Notes: generated from the sequence alone by a model not told the origin. DNA of 64,000 nucleotides from Shewanella sp. c952 (GCF_019654975.1 NZ_BPEW01000011.1:1-64000); one strand, 5' to 3'. Positions 8,675 to 18,453 are shown, counted from the first letter of the stretch. Translations and numbers: made by a program.

Positions 8675-9001
8675 TATACCCGTGCTACCTGAAGTTGCAG
8701 GATTCAGTGGGAATTTAATGGGCTTTAATCAAGGTCAGTTATTGCTCCTGCTAAACAGACATTCGCACCATCCCTGGCGCTTGCATTGATTGCCATTAAT
8801 GGTCGCTCCCTTAGTAAAATCAATAACACCGAGTAAAGCCCATGCTTTTTATATAAGAAACGCCCATCGCAGAAGGCATTGTGCCAGCCCACTTCGTTGT
8901 TGCACTAACTTAAAAGGGAATAACCATTTCTACATTAATGCGCCTAGAATTAAACAGGCACAATGCCTCTGAAACGAGCATTTTCAAGTAGAACGGGTAT
9001 A
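8675..9001. mobile_element. MITE-like element with terminal inverted repeats
   Basis: A 327-bp segment bounded by imperfect inverted repeats. The left end reads TATACCCGTGCTACCTGAAG and the right end, read inward on the other strand, TATACCCGTTCTACTTGAAA, so about 20 of the outer 24 bases match. No ORF longer than about 60 codons lies inside and none resembles a transposase. It fits a miniature inverted-repeat element mobilised in trans. No clear target duplication was found. It ends 112 bp before the proS start codon, so it forms part of the proS upstream region. Confidence 0.65.
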
Positions 9002-9050
9002 TATAATTCCAACTAAAAGCAACAATTTTGATTATTGTCGAAATCGTTAG

Positions 9051-9078
9051 GTGACATCACTTCTACAAGTGATAAAAT
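9051..9078 (+). promoter_or_regulatory. Predicted sigma-70 promoter of proS
   Basis: A -35 box GTGACA at 9051–9056 and a -10 box TAAAAT at 9073–9078, with 16-bp spacing. The predicted start, about 9085, gives a short leader and excludes an in-frame upstream GTG/ATG at 9035 as the translation start. It lies just outside the MITE-like element. Confidence 0.5.
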
Positions 9079-9112
9079 GACGCCCATTCAACTCAAATTT
9101 GGACATTCGGTA

Positions 9113-10825
9113 ATGCGCGTAAGCAAGTACCTGCTATCAACTCAAAAAGAAACACCGGCTAATGCAGAAGTCATTAGTCATCAGTTAATGTTACGTGCGG
9201 GCATGATCCGTCGTAATGCATCAGGCTTATACAGCTGGTTGCCGACAGGTTTACGTGTACTACGTAAAATTGAAGCGATTGTTCGTGAAGAGATGAACAA
9301 AGCGGGTTCTGTAGAGATCCTTATGCCAATGGTGCAGCCTGCTGATCTGTGGGTTGAGTCTGGTCGTCTAGAGAAGTTTGGTCCTGAACTGCTGCGTTTC
9401 CAAGATCGTCACAACCGAGACTTCGTGTTGGGGCCTACTCACGAAGAAGTGATCACTGACATCGTGCGTAAAGAGGTTAACTCTTACAAGCAGCTGCCAC
9501 TGAATCTATTCCAAATTCAAACAAAATTCCGTGATGAAGTCCGTCCACGTTTCGGTGTGATGCGCTCACGTGAATTCTTGATGAAAGATGCATACTCTTT
9601 CCATTTAGATCAAGAAACAATGGACGAGACTTATGAGTCTATGTTCCAAGCTTATAGCAACATTCTTACTCGCTTGGGCCTATCTTTCCGCCCAGTAATG
9701 GCGGATACAGGTTCTATTGGTGGCAGCTTGTCACACGAGTTCCACGTATTGGCTAATAGCGGTGAAGACTTAATCGCTTACTCTACCGAAAGTGATTACG
9801 CTGCGAACATTGAAAAATGTGAAGCGCCAATGCCGACTGAAACACGTCAAGCAGCCACCGTAGAGATGACGCTAGTCGACACGCCTAAAGCGAAAACGAT
9901 TGCAGAGCTTGTTGAACATCACGGCATTGCGATTGAAAAAACCGTTAAAACACTTATCGTTAAAGGCGCGACTGAAGAAGCTCCTTTGGTTGCTCTTGTT
10001 ATTCGTGGTGATCATGATCTTAACGAAGTAAAAGCAGAGAAAATTGAAGCCGTTCTGGCTCCTTTTGAATTTGCAGATGAAGCTGACATTCGTAAAGCAA
10101 TTGGTGCAGGTCCCGGTTCTATCGGCCCTGTTGGTCTTAACATTCCAGTCTTCGTTGATCACGGCGTAGCGGTTATGAGTGACTTTGGCGCAGGTGCAAA
10201 CCAAGACGATAAGCACTACTTCGGCATTAACTGGGAGCGCGACCTACCGAGTGCACCAGCATTTGATTTACGTAATATCATCGAAGGCGAAGCCAGCCCT
10301 TGTGGTAAAGGCACTATCGCACTGCTTCGTGGTATTGAAGTGGGTCACATCTTCCAGCTGGGTAGCAACTACTCAGAAGCGATGCACGCTAACGTACTTG
10401 ACCAAAATGGTAAGTCTAAGACACTCCTTATGGGTTGCTACGGCGTGGGTGTTAGCCGCATGGTTGCAGCTGCAATTGAGCAAAACCATGATGACCGCGG
10501 AATTATTTGGCCTGCAGCCATTGCTCCGTTCCAAGTCGGTATCTTACCAATGAACATGCATAAGTCTCACCGCGTTAAAGATATGGCTGAAAAGTTATAT
10601 CAAGATTTGACTGATGCGGGTATGGAAGTCTTGTTTGATGACCGTAAAGAGCGTGCAGGTGTGATGTTTGCTGATATGGAGCTGGTAGGCTTACCAAATG
10701 TTGTGGTCATCGGTGACCGTAATATTGATAACGGCGTATTCGAGTATAAAAACCGTCGTACTGGTGAGAAGCAAGATGTACCATTCGATCAAATTGTTGA
10801 GTTCTTAAAAGCACAACAAGCTTAA
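9113..10825 (+). CDS. proS: Prolyl-tRNA synthetase (bacterial type with editing domain)
   Basis: Charges tRNA-Pro with proline in the cytoplasm. It has 570 residues, the usual length for the bacterial class. The start [10 protein letters not shown] matches known ProS proteins. Class II motifs are present: motif 2 [17 protein letters not shown] and motif 3 G-C-Y-G-V-G-V-S-R, with T-H-E-E-V-I-T-D at the active site. The INS editing domain sits between (about residues 225–390) and includes the K-T-L-I-V-K segment. The C-terminal anticodon-binding domain has [15 protein letters not shown]. The gene is monocistronic with its own promoter and terminator. Confidence 0.98.
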   Translation: MRVSKYLLSTQKETPANAEVISHQLMLRAGMIRRNASGLYSWLPTGLRVLRKIEAIVREEMNKAGSVEILMPMVQPADLWVESGRLEKFGPELLRFQDRHNRDFVLGPTHEEVITDIVRKEVNSYKQLPLNLFQIQTKFRDEVRPRFGVMRSREFLMKDAYSFHLDQETMDETYESMFQAYSNILTRLGLSFRPVMADTGSIGGSLSHEFHVLANSGEDLIAYSTESDYAANIEKCEAPMPTETRQAATVEMTLVDTPKAKTIAELVEHHGIAIEKTVKTLIVKGATEEAPLVALVIRGDHDLNEVKAEKIEAVLAPFEFADEADIRKAIGAGPGSIGPVGLNIPVFVDHGVAVMSDFGAGANQDDKHYFGINWERDLPSAPAFDLRNIIEGEASPCGKGTIALLRGIEVGHIFQLGSNYSEAMHANVLDQNGKSKTLLMGCYGVGVSRMVAAAIEQNHDDRGIIWPAAIAPFQVGILPMNMHKSHRVKDMAEKLYQDLTDAGMEVLFDDRKERAGVMFADMELVGLPNVVVIGDRNIDNGVFEYKNRRTGEKQDVPFDQIVEFLKAQQA

Positions 10826-10888
10826 TCTAAAGATTAGTGAGTCTTGTCGTTCAAAGACAAGATTCAACAACTAATCAACGATAATAAA

Positions 10889-10918
10889 AACGCCGATGAT
10901 TTATCATCGGCGTTTTTA
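10889..10918. terminator. Bidirectional intrinsic terminator between proS and the acyl-CoA ligase operon
   Basis: Stem AACGCCGATGAT / ATCATCGGCGTT with a short loop. T-rich on the plus strand and A-rich before the stem, so it can stop both proS and the converging leftward operon. Confidence 0.88.
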
Positions 10919-10940
10919 TTTAGCTCAACCTTTTAGCTTT

Positions 10941-10973
10941 CTATCGTCTATCGTCTATCGTCTATCGTCTATC
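10941..10973. repeat. Heptanucleotide tandem repeat (CTATCGT, 4.7 copies)
   Basis: Four perfect copies of CTATCGT plus CTATC. The left copies are intergenic; the right ones encode the last residues and the stop codon of the leftward ligase gene, which ends I-V-I-D-D-R-R-stop inside the array. The unit is not a multiple of three, so contraction below about three copies would change the C-terminal tail. Confidence 0.9.
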
Positions 10974-12178
10974 ACGATGCCATCATTAGGCAAACTACCT
11001 AAAGGCTCGATACTCACCTCACCAGATAACTGTGTCACGGCACGTATGGTTTGCTCAATAACACCCCTATCGACGTTACTTATCTCAGCCTCTGCCACCT
11101 CACAGCGTAACTGCATTTTGTCGTTATCATCTTCTCGACTAACAACCAGTCGCAAGCGCTGTATCATCTGATGCTGCAGTCTTATCCGTTCAACTTGTTC
11201 AGGATGCACAAACAAACCTTTTACTTTAGTGGTTTGATCTGCCCGTCCAAGCCAGCCTTTGATGCGTATATTACTGCGGCCACATGTGCTTGAGCCTTTA
11301 AGCTCAGCAGATAGATCGCCAGTCGCGAATCGGATCAACGGATAACTAGGGTTAAAACTAGTAATAACAATTTCACCCACTTCTCCTCGCTCTACAGGTG
11401 TTAATGTGCCAGGCCTAACTAACTCTAAAATAATATCTTCAGCGACGATAAGCCCATCATCAGTGACACTCTCAAAAGCAATCAGCCCGATATCGGCAGT
11501 TGCATAAGCCTGTTTGACCTCGATATCAGCGGCAATAAACGTGGCTTTTAATGCCGGAGTTAATGCTTCCCCGGTCACTAGCGCTTTTTTGAATGGTAAA
11601 GTCTGTTGTTGAAGATTGGCTTTATCCAGCAAAATTTTCAAAAAAGACGGCGTGCCACAATAACCATTTGGCTTAAGGTTCTGCGCAATCTCTAGCTGTA
11701 ACTCGGTTTGACCAGGGCCTGCAGGAATAACGCTGCAGCCGCAAGCTTTAGCGCCAGAGTCCATAATGAAGCCACCCGGTGTAAGATGATAAGACAAGCA
11801 GTTTTGTACAATATCCCCCTCCCTAAAACCTGCTGCAAAAAATGCTTGCCCCATACGCCACCAGTCATCCCCATCAGCCTCAGGTTCATAGATAGGCCCT
11901 GGTGATTGAAATACTCTGCCAATGCTCGCCATATTAGGCACCATGTCAGCAAATGGCATCGCAGCTGCTTGTAGTTTGATTAAATCAGATTTACGGGTAA
12001 TAGGCAGCGTGGCCAAACTTGCTCTGCTATCTATTTGGCTGATATCGATGTCAGCAAACAGCTGCTGATAGTAACCTGATGAATCCTTAACAAAGCTTAG
12101 AAAATCACTTAAGCCTGACAGCAATGTTGCTTCTCGCAGCGCCATCGACTGCTGCTCTTGAGCACTATAAAAAGACAT
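10955..12178 (-). CDS. Phenylacetate-CoA ligase (PaaK)-family AMP-forming acyl/aryl-CoA ligase
   Basis: A 407-residue adenylate-forming enzyme of the PaaK type. Visible features are the early L-P-I-T-R-K-S-D-L, the helical C-L-S-Y-H-L-T-P-G-G-F segment, G-E-A-L-T-P-A-L, A-Y-A-T-A-D-I-G (motif for aryl binding), Y-P-L-I-R-F-A-T-G-D-L-S and the hinge G-R-A-D-Q-T-T-K-V-K-G-L-F-V-H-P-E-Q-V. It would activate a carboxylic acid as its CoA ester using ATP. Last gene of the leftward LIV-importer operon, 13 bp after the LivF-like ATPase gene, so it probably acts on the imported acid. It is somewhat shorter than classical PaaK (about 430–440). Its 3' end lies in a heptanucleotide repeat. Confidence 0.88.
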   Translation of the reverse strand: MSFYSAQEQQSMALREATLLSGLSDFLSFVKDSSGYYQQLFADIDISQIDSRASLATLPITRKSDLIKLQAAAMPFADMVPNMASIGRVFQSPGPIYEPEADGDDWWRMGQAFFAAGFREGDIVQNCLSYHLTPGGFIMDSGAKACGCSVIPAGPGQTELQLEIAQNLKPNGYCGTPSFLKILLDKANLQQQTLPFKKALVTGEALTPALKATFIAADIEVKQAYATADIGLIAFESVTDDGLIVAEDIILELVRPGTLTPVERGEVGEIVITSFNPSYPLIRFATGDLSAELKGSSTCGRSNIRIKGWLGRADQTTKVKGLFVHPEQVERIRLQHQMIQRLRLVVSREDDNDKMQLRCEVAEAEISNVDRGVIEQTIRAVTQLSGEVSIEPLGSLPNDGIVIDDRR

Positions 12179-12191
12179 AGACGAGACTCCT

Positions 12192-13010
12192 TTACAACCA
12201 ACGTTTACGGCGTTTATAAGACTTTAAATTTTTGAAGCTTTTACGCTTTTCATTACCGCCACCCAGATAAAACTCCTTCACATCTTCATTGTTTAATAGT
12301 TGCTCACTGTTACCATCTAGTACTATTTTTCCTGACTCCATAATGTAGCCGTAATTCGCAGCCTTTAGTGCATAGTTGGCATTTTGCTCCACCAGCAGCA
12401 TGGTGATCCCTTGGTCACGATTGATTTTTTCAATGATGCCAAATACCTCTTTGACCAGCAGTGGTGATAACCCCATTGACGGCTCATCCAAGCAGATCAT
12501 TTTAGGCCGTGCCATAAGTGCTCTGCCTATAGCGAGCATTTGCTGCTCGCCACCCGACAAATAACCTGCCAGACCAGTTCGCTCTTTTAGCCGAGGAAAA
12601 TAATTGAACACCATATCGATATCTTGATGAACTTGACCATCGTTACGGGTATAAGCGCCTAGTTTTAAATTTTCGATAACACTCATATCTTCGACAATAC
12701 GACGCCCTTCCATGACCTGAAACAAACCAGAACGCACAACATCTTCTGCATTTTTAACGTCTATTCTCTCGCCCATGAAATGAATATCACCGCGAGAGAC
12801 TTCGCCATTTTCTGTTTTCAGCAATCCAGATATCGCTTTCAGGGTGGTTGATTTCCCCGCGCCATTAGGCCCCAGCAAGGTCACGATTTCGCCCTGAGGA
12901 ACATCAATACTGACCCCACGCAAAACTTGAATCACGTCGTCGTAGACCACTTCAATGTTATTAATCGACAACAATGGGGTCTCAGGCTTTAACTGCACAG
13001 CTTGTGACAT
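12192..13010 (-). CDS. livF: LIV-type ABC transporter ATP-binding protein (LivF-like)
   Basis: A 272-residue cytoplasmic ATPase. The ATG at 13010 is chosen because GGAG lies 6 bases upstream, and an earlier in-frame codon is rejected. Walker A is G-P-N-G-A-G-K-S-T-T, the signature is L-S-G-G-E-Q-Q-M-L-A-I-G-R-A-L, Walker B is M-I-C-L-D-E-P-S-M-G-L-S-P and the switch His is replaced by the L-L-V-E-Q-N motif of LivF. It pairs with the LivG-like ATPase at 18453. The C terminus carries a basic tail (K-S-F-K-N-L-K-S-Y-K-R-R-K-R) absent from most LivF. The cargo is uncertain: neighbouring CoA ligases point to organic acids rather than leucine. Confidence 0.93.
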   Translation of the reverse strand: MSQAVQLKPETPLLSINNIEVVYDDVIQVLRGVSIDVPQGEIVTLLGPNGAGKSTTLKAISGLLKTENGEVSRGDIHFMGERIDVKNAEDVVRSGLFQVMEGRRIVEDMSVIENLKLGAYTRNDGQVHQDIDMVFNYFPRLKERTGLAGYLSGGEQQMLAIGRALMARPKMICLDEPSMGLSPLLVKEVFGIIEKINRDQGITMLLVEQNANYALKAANYGYIMESGKIVLDGNSEQLLNNEDVKEFYLGGGNEKRKSFKNLKSYKRRKRWL

Positions 13011-13109
13011 AACAACTCCAACTTTAATGTTATTACCTAGCAGGTGACCGCTCACCCACGAGGCAGGTATACCGTTTAAGATTAGTAAGCAAAATTTTGC
13101 AAGCGAGGC

Positions 13110-14396
13110 TTAGTAACCTAACCAATCAACACGGCGTTCCAGTGTCACCTGATTCACTTTTTCAACTCGCACATCACCACCATTAAAGTTACCTTTATAG
13201 ATGTTGACTTGGTTGATACCGCGATGATCTTCTGGTGTCCAAGTTGCCGCTAAACAAACTCCTTCAAGCCCTTTCGGCACCCAGTTTTTACGTGCGTACA
13301 TGCCCTTTTTAACGTTCTCTCCGGTAACACCGCCATTTGCTTTGGCCCACTCCATCGACTCTTTCATAAAGTAGGTCGAGCAGACACCGCGAATGTAATG
13401 GTGTAGACGTTCCTCATCACCATCGCTATCTGACATCTTTGAGATCTCGCGAACCAGCTTCATACCAGGTACGTCATCGGTCCAAAACGGTGTCATGGTT
13501 GGGAAAATGTAGTTTTTAACTCCCTCTCCCGCTGCCTTAAAGACCAGTTTGTCGCCGCCCCAAATATTCGACATAAACTGGATATCGGTACCGACGGTAT
13601 TACAAGATTTAATCAGTGACTGCACCGAGCCACCCAAGTTACCGATGTAACCGTAGTTGGTTTTAGAGCTTTTAAGGCTCAAGCACTGAGCTTTAAAATC
13701 ACCCGGCTTCATTGAAATAACCACTGGAGGCTGAACATCAAAACCTAGCTCGGTTGCGTATTCAGCACATGCCGCCTTAGGAGCGTTGGGAAAAGGATGG
13801 TTAGCGCCAATGTGAGTAAACTTTGGCTTACCTTGCCCTCCTTTGGTTTTCCAATCATTGGCCGCCCACTGCACTAAACCGCGACACGAGTCTGAGTAAG
13901 ATGCACCGTAGAAAAAGTTATAGGGAGCCGGTTTTTTTGTCTTAGGGTTCTTGCCTTGCGGGTCGGTTAAATGCCCTGAGTAGGATGCCGAAAAAACCGG
14001 TGTTTTGTCTTTTGCGGCAAACGAGATTAGCGCTTCAGTATCTGCCGTTCCCCACCCCTGCATCGCAACCATATTCTTACGTGATTTCCACTTTTTATAA
14101 GAAGCGATGGCTTGCGGCACTTTATAAGCATAATCGATAGTTTCATACTCAAGCTTAGTGCCATCAATGCCGCCATGGGCATTGATATAAGCTAACGAGT
14201 CTCGCACTCCGTCAGCGTAAGGTTTACCCACAAATGCTGTAGGCCCCGACATATCAGCCAAGTGGCCAACAAAAATGGTTTCCTCTGCGCTCACTAAGCC
14301 ACTGGCTGTGGTGGCTAAACAAGCAATGCTTGAGCCCAGAGCCAATTTCAAATAGTTCACCTTGCTCAATCCGCTTTTATCAGTATTGTTATGCAT
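13110..14396 (-). CDS. LIV-type ABC transporter periplasmic substrate-binding protein
   Basis: A 428-residue exported binding protein; the signal peptide spans about residues 1–37 (hydrophobic stretch ending G-L-V-S-A-E-E). It has the periplasmic-binding fold of the Leu/Ile/Val type (V-G-H-L-A-D-M-S-G-P-T-A-F-V-G-K near the N terminus; L-A-Y-I-N-A-H-G-G-I-D-G; A-M-Q-G-W-G-T-A-D-T-E). It is longer than E. coli LivK (about 370), as seen in clade members linked to CoA ligases. It delivers ligand to the two permeases encoded upstream in the operon. The ligand is not known. Confidence 0.92.
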   Translation of the reverse strand: MHNNTDKSGLSKVNYLKLALGSSIACLATTASGLVSAEETIFVGHLADMSGPTAFVGKPYADGVRDSLAYINAHGGIDGTKLEYETIDYAYKVPQAIASYKKWKSRKNMVAMQGWGTADTEALISFAAKDKTPVFSASYSGHLTDPQGKNPKTKKPAPYNFFYGASYSDSCRGLVQWAANDWKTKGGQGKPKFTHIGANHPFPNAPKAACAEYATELGFDVQPPVVISMKPGDFKAQCLSLKSSKTNYGYIGNLGGSVQSLIKSCNTVGTDIQFMSNIWGGDKLVFKAAGEGVKNYIFPTMTPFWTDDVPGMKLVREISKMSDSDGDEERLHHYIRGVCSTYFMKESMEWAKANGGVTGENVKKGMYARKNWVPKGLEGVCLAATWTPEDHRGINQVNIYKGNFNGGDVRVEKVNQVTLERRVDWLGY

Positions 14397-14472
14397 TATT
14401 ATGATCCTTCAAATGTTCAATCAAAATTGAAAGCTGTATACCGCTGCTGTACAGCTCGGTAAAACCTGGTCG

Positions 14473-15546
14473 TTAGTAAGCGAATGGGTAGAATTTCCAG
14501 TAATTCTTAATCTGAGCCCAACGATGGGCTAGCCCTTCTGGTTCAAAAATTAGAAACAGGATGATGACAAGTCCAATCGCCATCTCTTTGATGTACGCTA
14601 AGCCATCAGTCACCATGGGGATGTTGCCCCAGTCGGTATATTTCATTAGCCCAACAATGCTCTCGAGCACTTCCGGCAATAACACCATAAACACCACGCC
14701 CATTAAGGTGCCTTTTATTGAACCAAGGCCACCAATAATCACCATTGCCAGAAACTGAATAGACATCAAAATGGTGAAGCCTTCTGCCGAAACGTAACCT
14801 AAGTAGTGAGCATATAGCGCGCCGCCAATACCTGCGTAAAATGAAGATATTCCAAATGACAACAAACGGTATTTGTTAAGCTTCACCCCCATGATTTCAG
14901 CTGAGAGGTAGTGATCTCGCACCGCAACAAACGCACGGCCATCGCGGCTACGCATCAAGTTACAGCCCCAGATATACATAAATACCAGTGCAAATAACGC
15001 GATATAGTAGAAGCTCTGATCAGTATCGAATTCAAAGCCAAACAGGTTTACTGGCGCCGCCATAGAGCCAGATGAACCGCCAGAGAACCATTCAGCTCGA
15101 GCAAAAAAGTCCTCGATGATGAACTGCGCCGCTAAAGTCGCAATGGCGAGGTATAAACCTTTAATCCTTGCAGCAGGCATGCCGAACATCATGCCAACGG
15201 CCATGGTCAGAAAACCTGCCAACGGAATACACAGCACCACTGGAATTTGAAAACTAGTGTTTAACCACGCCGAGGCAAAAGCACCAAAGCCAAAAAATGC
15301 GCCGTGGCCCAATGAGATCTGCCCAGTAAACCCCACCAAAATATTGAGACCTAGTGCTGCAATCCCTAAGTATGAGATCTGAATGAACAGTGTTAGAAAG
15401 TAGCCATCAAGTACCAATGGCGCACCACAAGCAATGGCGATAAGCGCTATCGTCATTAGTCGGATAGTTTTAGTTTCAAATATTGTATTGTCGGCTTTAT
15501 AGCTGGTGCGGAAATCACCACACGGACGCATCGCTAAGCTAGACAT
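14473..15546 (-). CDS. livM: LIV-type ABC transporter permease (LivM-like)
   Basis: A 357-residue inner-membrane permease with about nine or ten hydrophobic segments. The conserved L-N-I-L-V-G-F-T-G-Q-I-S-L-G-H-G-A-F-F-G-F-G is present, as is the cytoplasmic coupling loop R-D-H-Y-L-S-A-E-I-M-G-V-K-L-N-K-Y-R-L-L (EAA-like). The ending F-L-I-F-E-P-E-G-L-A-H-R is typical of LivM. It follows the LivH-like gene by about 50 bp and precedes the binding protein gene. It has a cytoplasmic N-terminal extension of about 30 residues before the first helix. Confidence 0.93.
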   Translation of the reverse strand: MSSLAMRPCGDFRTSYKADNTIFETKTIRLMTIALIAIACGAPLVLDGYFLTLFIQISYLGIAALGLNILVGFTGQISLGHGAFFGFGAFASAWLNTSFQIPVVLCIPLAGFLTMAVGMMFGMPAARIKGLYLAIATLAAQFIIEDFFARAEWFSGGSSGSMAAPVNLFGFEFDTDQSFYYIALFALVFMYIWGCNLMRSRDGRAFVAVRDHYLSAEIMGVKLNKYRLLSFGISSFYAGIGGALYAHYLGYVSAEGFTILMSIQFLAMVIIGGLGSIKGTLMGVVFMVLLPEVLESIVGLMKYTDWGNIPMVTDGLAYIKEMAIGLVIILFLIFEPEGLAHRWAQIKNYWKFYPFAY

Positions 15547-15598
15547 AAAAACTCCTTAAACAAAAAATTGGCGATAATAAGTAACGTAGGACAGGCGC

Positions 15599-16492
15599 TT
15601 AAATACGCTCTATGTCACGAGTACCAAACAGGCCGTAGGGCTTAAACCATAAAATGATCAACAGCACGTAAAACGGGGCGATGTCGTACATGTTGCCAAT
15701 GTGCAGATACTGACTATCAAAGAATTCAGCGACGTTTTCTAAAATACCAATGGTGATCCCACCCACAATCGCGCCGACAATTGAGTCAAGACCACCGAGA
15801 ATAACCGCAGGAAAGACCTTGATGCCGATAGAGGAGAGAGAGTCTGAGACACCATTCACCATGCCGATCACTACACCTGCGGTTGCAGACACAGTCGCTG
15901 CAATTCCCCAACTCATGGCGAAAACCTGTTTCACTGATATACCCAAACTTTGTGCAACTTGCTGGTCAAATGCGGTTGCCCGCATTGCCAAGCCATGTTT
16001 GGAATACTTAAAGAACAAGAAAAAACTGACCATAATAATGAGCGCAATCACGGTACTCATTAAGTAAGCCAACTCGATATTAAGCCCAAAGATTGAGATT
16101 GATTGGGTATCGAAAACTTTTGGGTAACTCTGTGGCGATACGCCGAAGATCCACTTAGTCAAAGACTGGAAGAAGATAGATAGGCCAATAGTCACCATAA
16201 TCACTGAAATGATTGGCTCACCAATCATTGGCCTAAGCACTATCATCTGTAAAAATACGCCAAACACCGCCATAAAACAGAGGGTGAGTAAGAAGCCTAA
16301 GAAGAATGGCAACTGTAGGTACACCAATAGTGCCCAACATACCCAAGCGCCCACCAGCAAGAACTCACCCTGGGCAAAGTTTACAATCTGGGTCGACTTG
16401 TATACTAAAACAAAGCACATCCCCACTACGCCGTATAACAGGCCAACAATCACCCCGTTGATGATAAGTTGCAGTAACAGTTCAAAATTCAT
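15599..16492 (-). CDS. livH: LIV-type ABC transporter permease (LivH-like)
   Basis: A 297-residue inner-membrane permease, the LivH partner of the LivM-like protein. Visible are L-L-Q-L-I-I-N-G-V-I-V-G-L-L-Y-G at the N terminus, N-F-A-Q-G-E-F-L-L-V-G-A-W, and the coupling helix A-M-R-A-T-A-F-D-Q-Q-V-A-Q-S-L-G-I. Then come F-P-A-V-I-L-G-G-L-D-S-I-V-G-A-I-V-G-G and the closing R-P-Y/K-P-Y-G-L-F-G-T type sequence. Its ATG overlaps the stop of the upstream AMP-binding ligase gene by 4 bp (ATGA), indicating coupled translation. Confidence 0.94.
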   Translation of the reverse strand: MNFELLLQLIINGVIVGLLYGVVGMCFVLVYKSTQIVNFAQGEFLLVGAWVCWALLVYLQLPFFLGFLLTLCFMAVFGVFLQMIVLRPMIGEPIISVIMVTIGLSIFFQSLTKWIFGVSPQSYPKVFDTQSISIFGLNIELAYLMSTVIALIIMVSFFLFFKYSKHGLAMRATAFDQQVAQSLGISVKQVFAMSWGIAATVSATAGVVIGMVNGVSDSLSSIGIKVFPAVILGGLDSIVGAIVGGITIGILENVAEFFDSQYLHIGNMYDIAPFYVLLIILWFKPYGLFGTRDIERI

Positions 16493-18453
16493 GATGCTCT
16501 CCTTTGAGAAATACTGCTTTGAGTAGCTGCTGAAGATTCAATAACAGTTGCCACCTTAAGTTGGGTTTGAATGCGCGATTGACTGCCATCTTGGAAGGTA
16601 ATCACGGTATCGATATCAACATGGGATTTATCGCTATAGAGTGACTCGATAATGTCAGCGTATTTTTCAGCAATAACACCTCGGCGAACTTTACGGGTAC
16701 GAGTCAGTTCGCCATCGTCAGCGTCGAGCTCTTTGTATAGCAGGATGAATTTATTGATCTTCTGCGCATCCGGTAGCGATTGATTAACTATCTCTACCTC
16801 TTTAGTCAGTTGCTGATAAACCTCTGGTAACGTTGATAGGTTGGTGTAGTTAGTAAACGCCAGCCCTTGTTGTTCCGCCCACTTAGAGACAATACTGAAA
16901 CGAATACAAAGAATGGCTGATAGAAACGGCTTGTCTTTGCCTAAAATCACCGCTTCACCGATAAACGAAGAGAACTTGAGTTTGTTTTCAATATATTGCG
17001 GCGAGTACTGGATACCATGGCTGGTTTTGGCCAGATCTTTGATACGGTCGATGACCACCAAATGTCCAGATGGCTTAAAATAGCCCGCATCACCGGTGTG
17101 CATCCAACCCTCTTTAACATCTTCGTCAAAAGCAGCTTGGTCGCCAAGATAACCATTAAACATACCTACGGTTTTAGCGATAACTTCACCGACCCCTTCA
17201 CTATCGGTATTGATCACCTGTAGCTCAGCGGTATCAAAGGCAACACCCACACTGTCATAGTCAACATCATCTTGATGGTGAATGGTGTAAGCGCCGCACA
17301 TCTCGGTTTGACCGTATAGTTGGCGCAGTGGCACCCCTATACTTTGGAAGAACTTGAATGTGTCGGGCCCCATTGCCGCGCCGCCAGTAGCTGCAGATTT
17401 TAGAAATGAAAAACCCAGCCTATCGCGCAGCGCTTTCATTAACAGGATATCCGCCAACGTCGAGCGCTTACCTTGAGCAAGTGCTGTTTCTGCCCGTTTC
17501 ATCGCGAACTCAAACAGCTTTTTCTTCAGTGGTGTCGAGTCCATCATCCGCGCCTGCACGTCGGCTAAGATGCCCTCCCACACTCTCGGCGCGAGTAACA
17601 CAAAGCTTGGGCCTATTTCGCGAAGATCAGCCATCATGGTTTCTTGCTCTTCTACGAAGTTAACGATCTGTCTGGCAATCAGTGCCTGGCCGACGGCGTA
17701 GACCTGCTCCATAATCCAAGGCAGAGGCAATACCGATACATAGTTGTCACCAGGCATTCTTGGATCGGCACGCAAGTATGAGCAGCAGTGGTCAATAAAC
17801 TTACTGCCTTGTAACAGAACAATTTTTGGTTTTGAGGTCGTGCCAGATGTGGTGCAGTAGATGGCAATATTGTCAGCTTTGCCCGCATCGACTAGCTCGT
17901 CATAAGCACGTGGATGTTGCTTATCAAGCTGTTGTCCACTCTTGTATATGTCTTCAATGTTTATCAATCGCGGATCGTCGTACTTACGCATTCCTCTAGG
18001 ATCGCAATAGACAATGTATTTTACAGATGGGATTTGATCACCAAGCTCAAGTAACTTGTCACACTGCTCCTCATCTTCAGCAATCACCACCTGCGCATTG
18101 CTGCGGTTAAGCAGGTATGCGACCTCTTCATGCAGCGAGTCTTGATAGATCCCTAAAGAGAAACAACATAAGGCATGAGCTGCAACTTCGCCCCAAACCC
18201 ACTCAGGTCGGTTATCGCCTAATAGCGCAATGGTTGTTTCGGCTTCAATGCCCAAATCACGCAGGGTCAATGACAGCCACTTAACGCGGTTATGGTAATC
18301 GAGCCAGCTAAACTCGCTCCAAATGCCAAACTCTTTTTCACGCATGGCAATATCATCACTCCATAGGAGCGCGTTGTGGCGCAATATTTTGGGAAAGGTA
18401 TCCATATCACCCATATCGAAGCGATCTGCAGCGCCTTCTTTTGCAGTTTTCAT
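16489..18453 (-). CDS. AMP-binding long-chain-type acyl-CoA synthetase
   Basis: A 654-residue adenylate-forming ligase. The P-loop is Y-C-T-T-S-G-T-T-S-K-P-K, the adenine-binding segment is Q-L-Y-G-Q-T-E-M-C-G, then G-W-M-H-T-G-D-A-G-Y-F-K-P-S-G-H-L and the hinge I-D-R-I-K-D-L-A-K-T. The overall plan is like FadD15/long-chain synthetases from other bacteria. It sits between the LivG-like gene (1-bp overlap, TAATG) and the LivH-like gene (4-bp overlap), so it is firmly part of the transporter operon. It probably activates the imported acid and thereby traps it. Substrate chain length cannot be told from sequence reading. Confidence 0.9.
   Translation of the reverse strand: MKTAKEGAADRFDMGDMDTFPKILRHNALLWSDDIAMREKEFGIWSEFSWLDYHNRVKWLSLTLRDLGIEAETTIALLGDNRPEWVWGEVAAHALCCFSLGIYQDSLHEEVAYLLNRSNAQVVIAEDEEQCDKLLELGDQIPSVKYIVYCDPRGMRKYDDPRLINIEDIYKSGQQLDKQHPRAYDELVDAGKADNIAIYCTTSGTTSKPKIVLLQGSKFIDHCCSYLRADPRMPGDNYVSVLPLPWIMEQVYAVGQALIARQIVNFVEEQETMMADLREIGPSFVLLAPRVWEGILADVQARMMDSTPLKKKLFEFAMKRAETALAQGKRSTLADILLMKALRDRLGFSFLKSAATGGAAMGPDTFKFFQSIGVPLRQLYGQTEMCGAYTIHHQDDVDYDSVGVAFDTAELQVINTDSEGVGEVIAKTVGMFNGYLGDQAAFDEDVKEGWMHTGDAGYFKPSGHLVVIDRIKDLAKTSHGIQYSPQYIENKLKFSSFIGEAVILGKDKPFLSAILCIRFSIVSKWAEQQGLAFTNYTNLSTLPEVYQQLTKEVEIVNQSLPDAQKINKFILLYKELDADDGELTRTRKVRRGVIAEKYADIIESLYSDKSHVDIDTVITFQDGSQSRIQTQLKVATVIESSAATQSSISQRRAS

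Noticed and set aside
8790..8972. 60-codon open frame inside the MITE-like element
   Set aside because: Lies wholly within the inverted-repeat element, no ribosome binding site, composition unlike a protein.
9035..9112. Upstream extension of proS by 26 codons
   Set aside because: Other ProS proteins begin at M-R-V-S; the predicted promoter lies within this extension.
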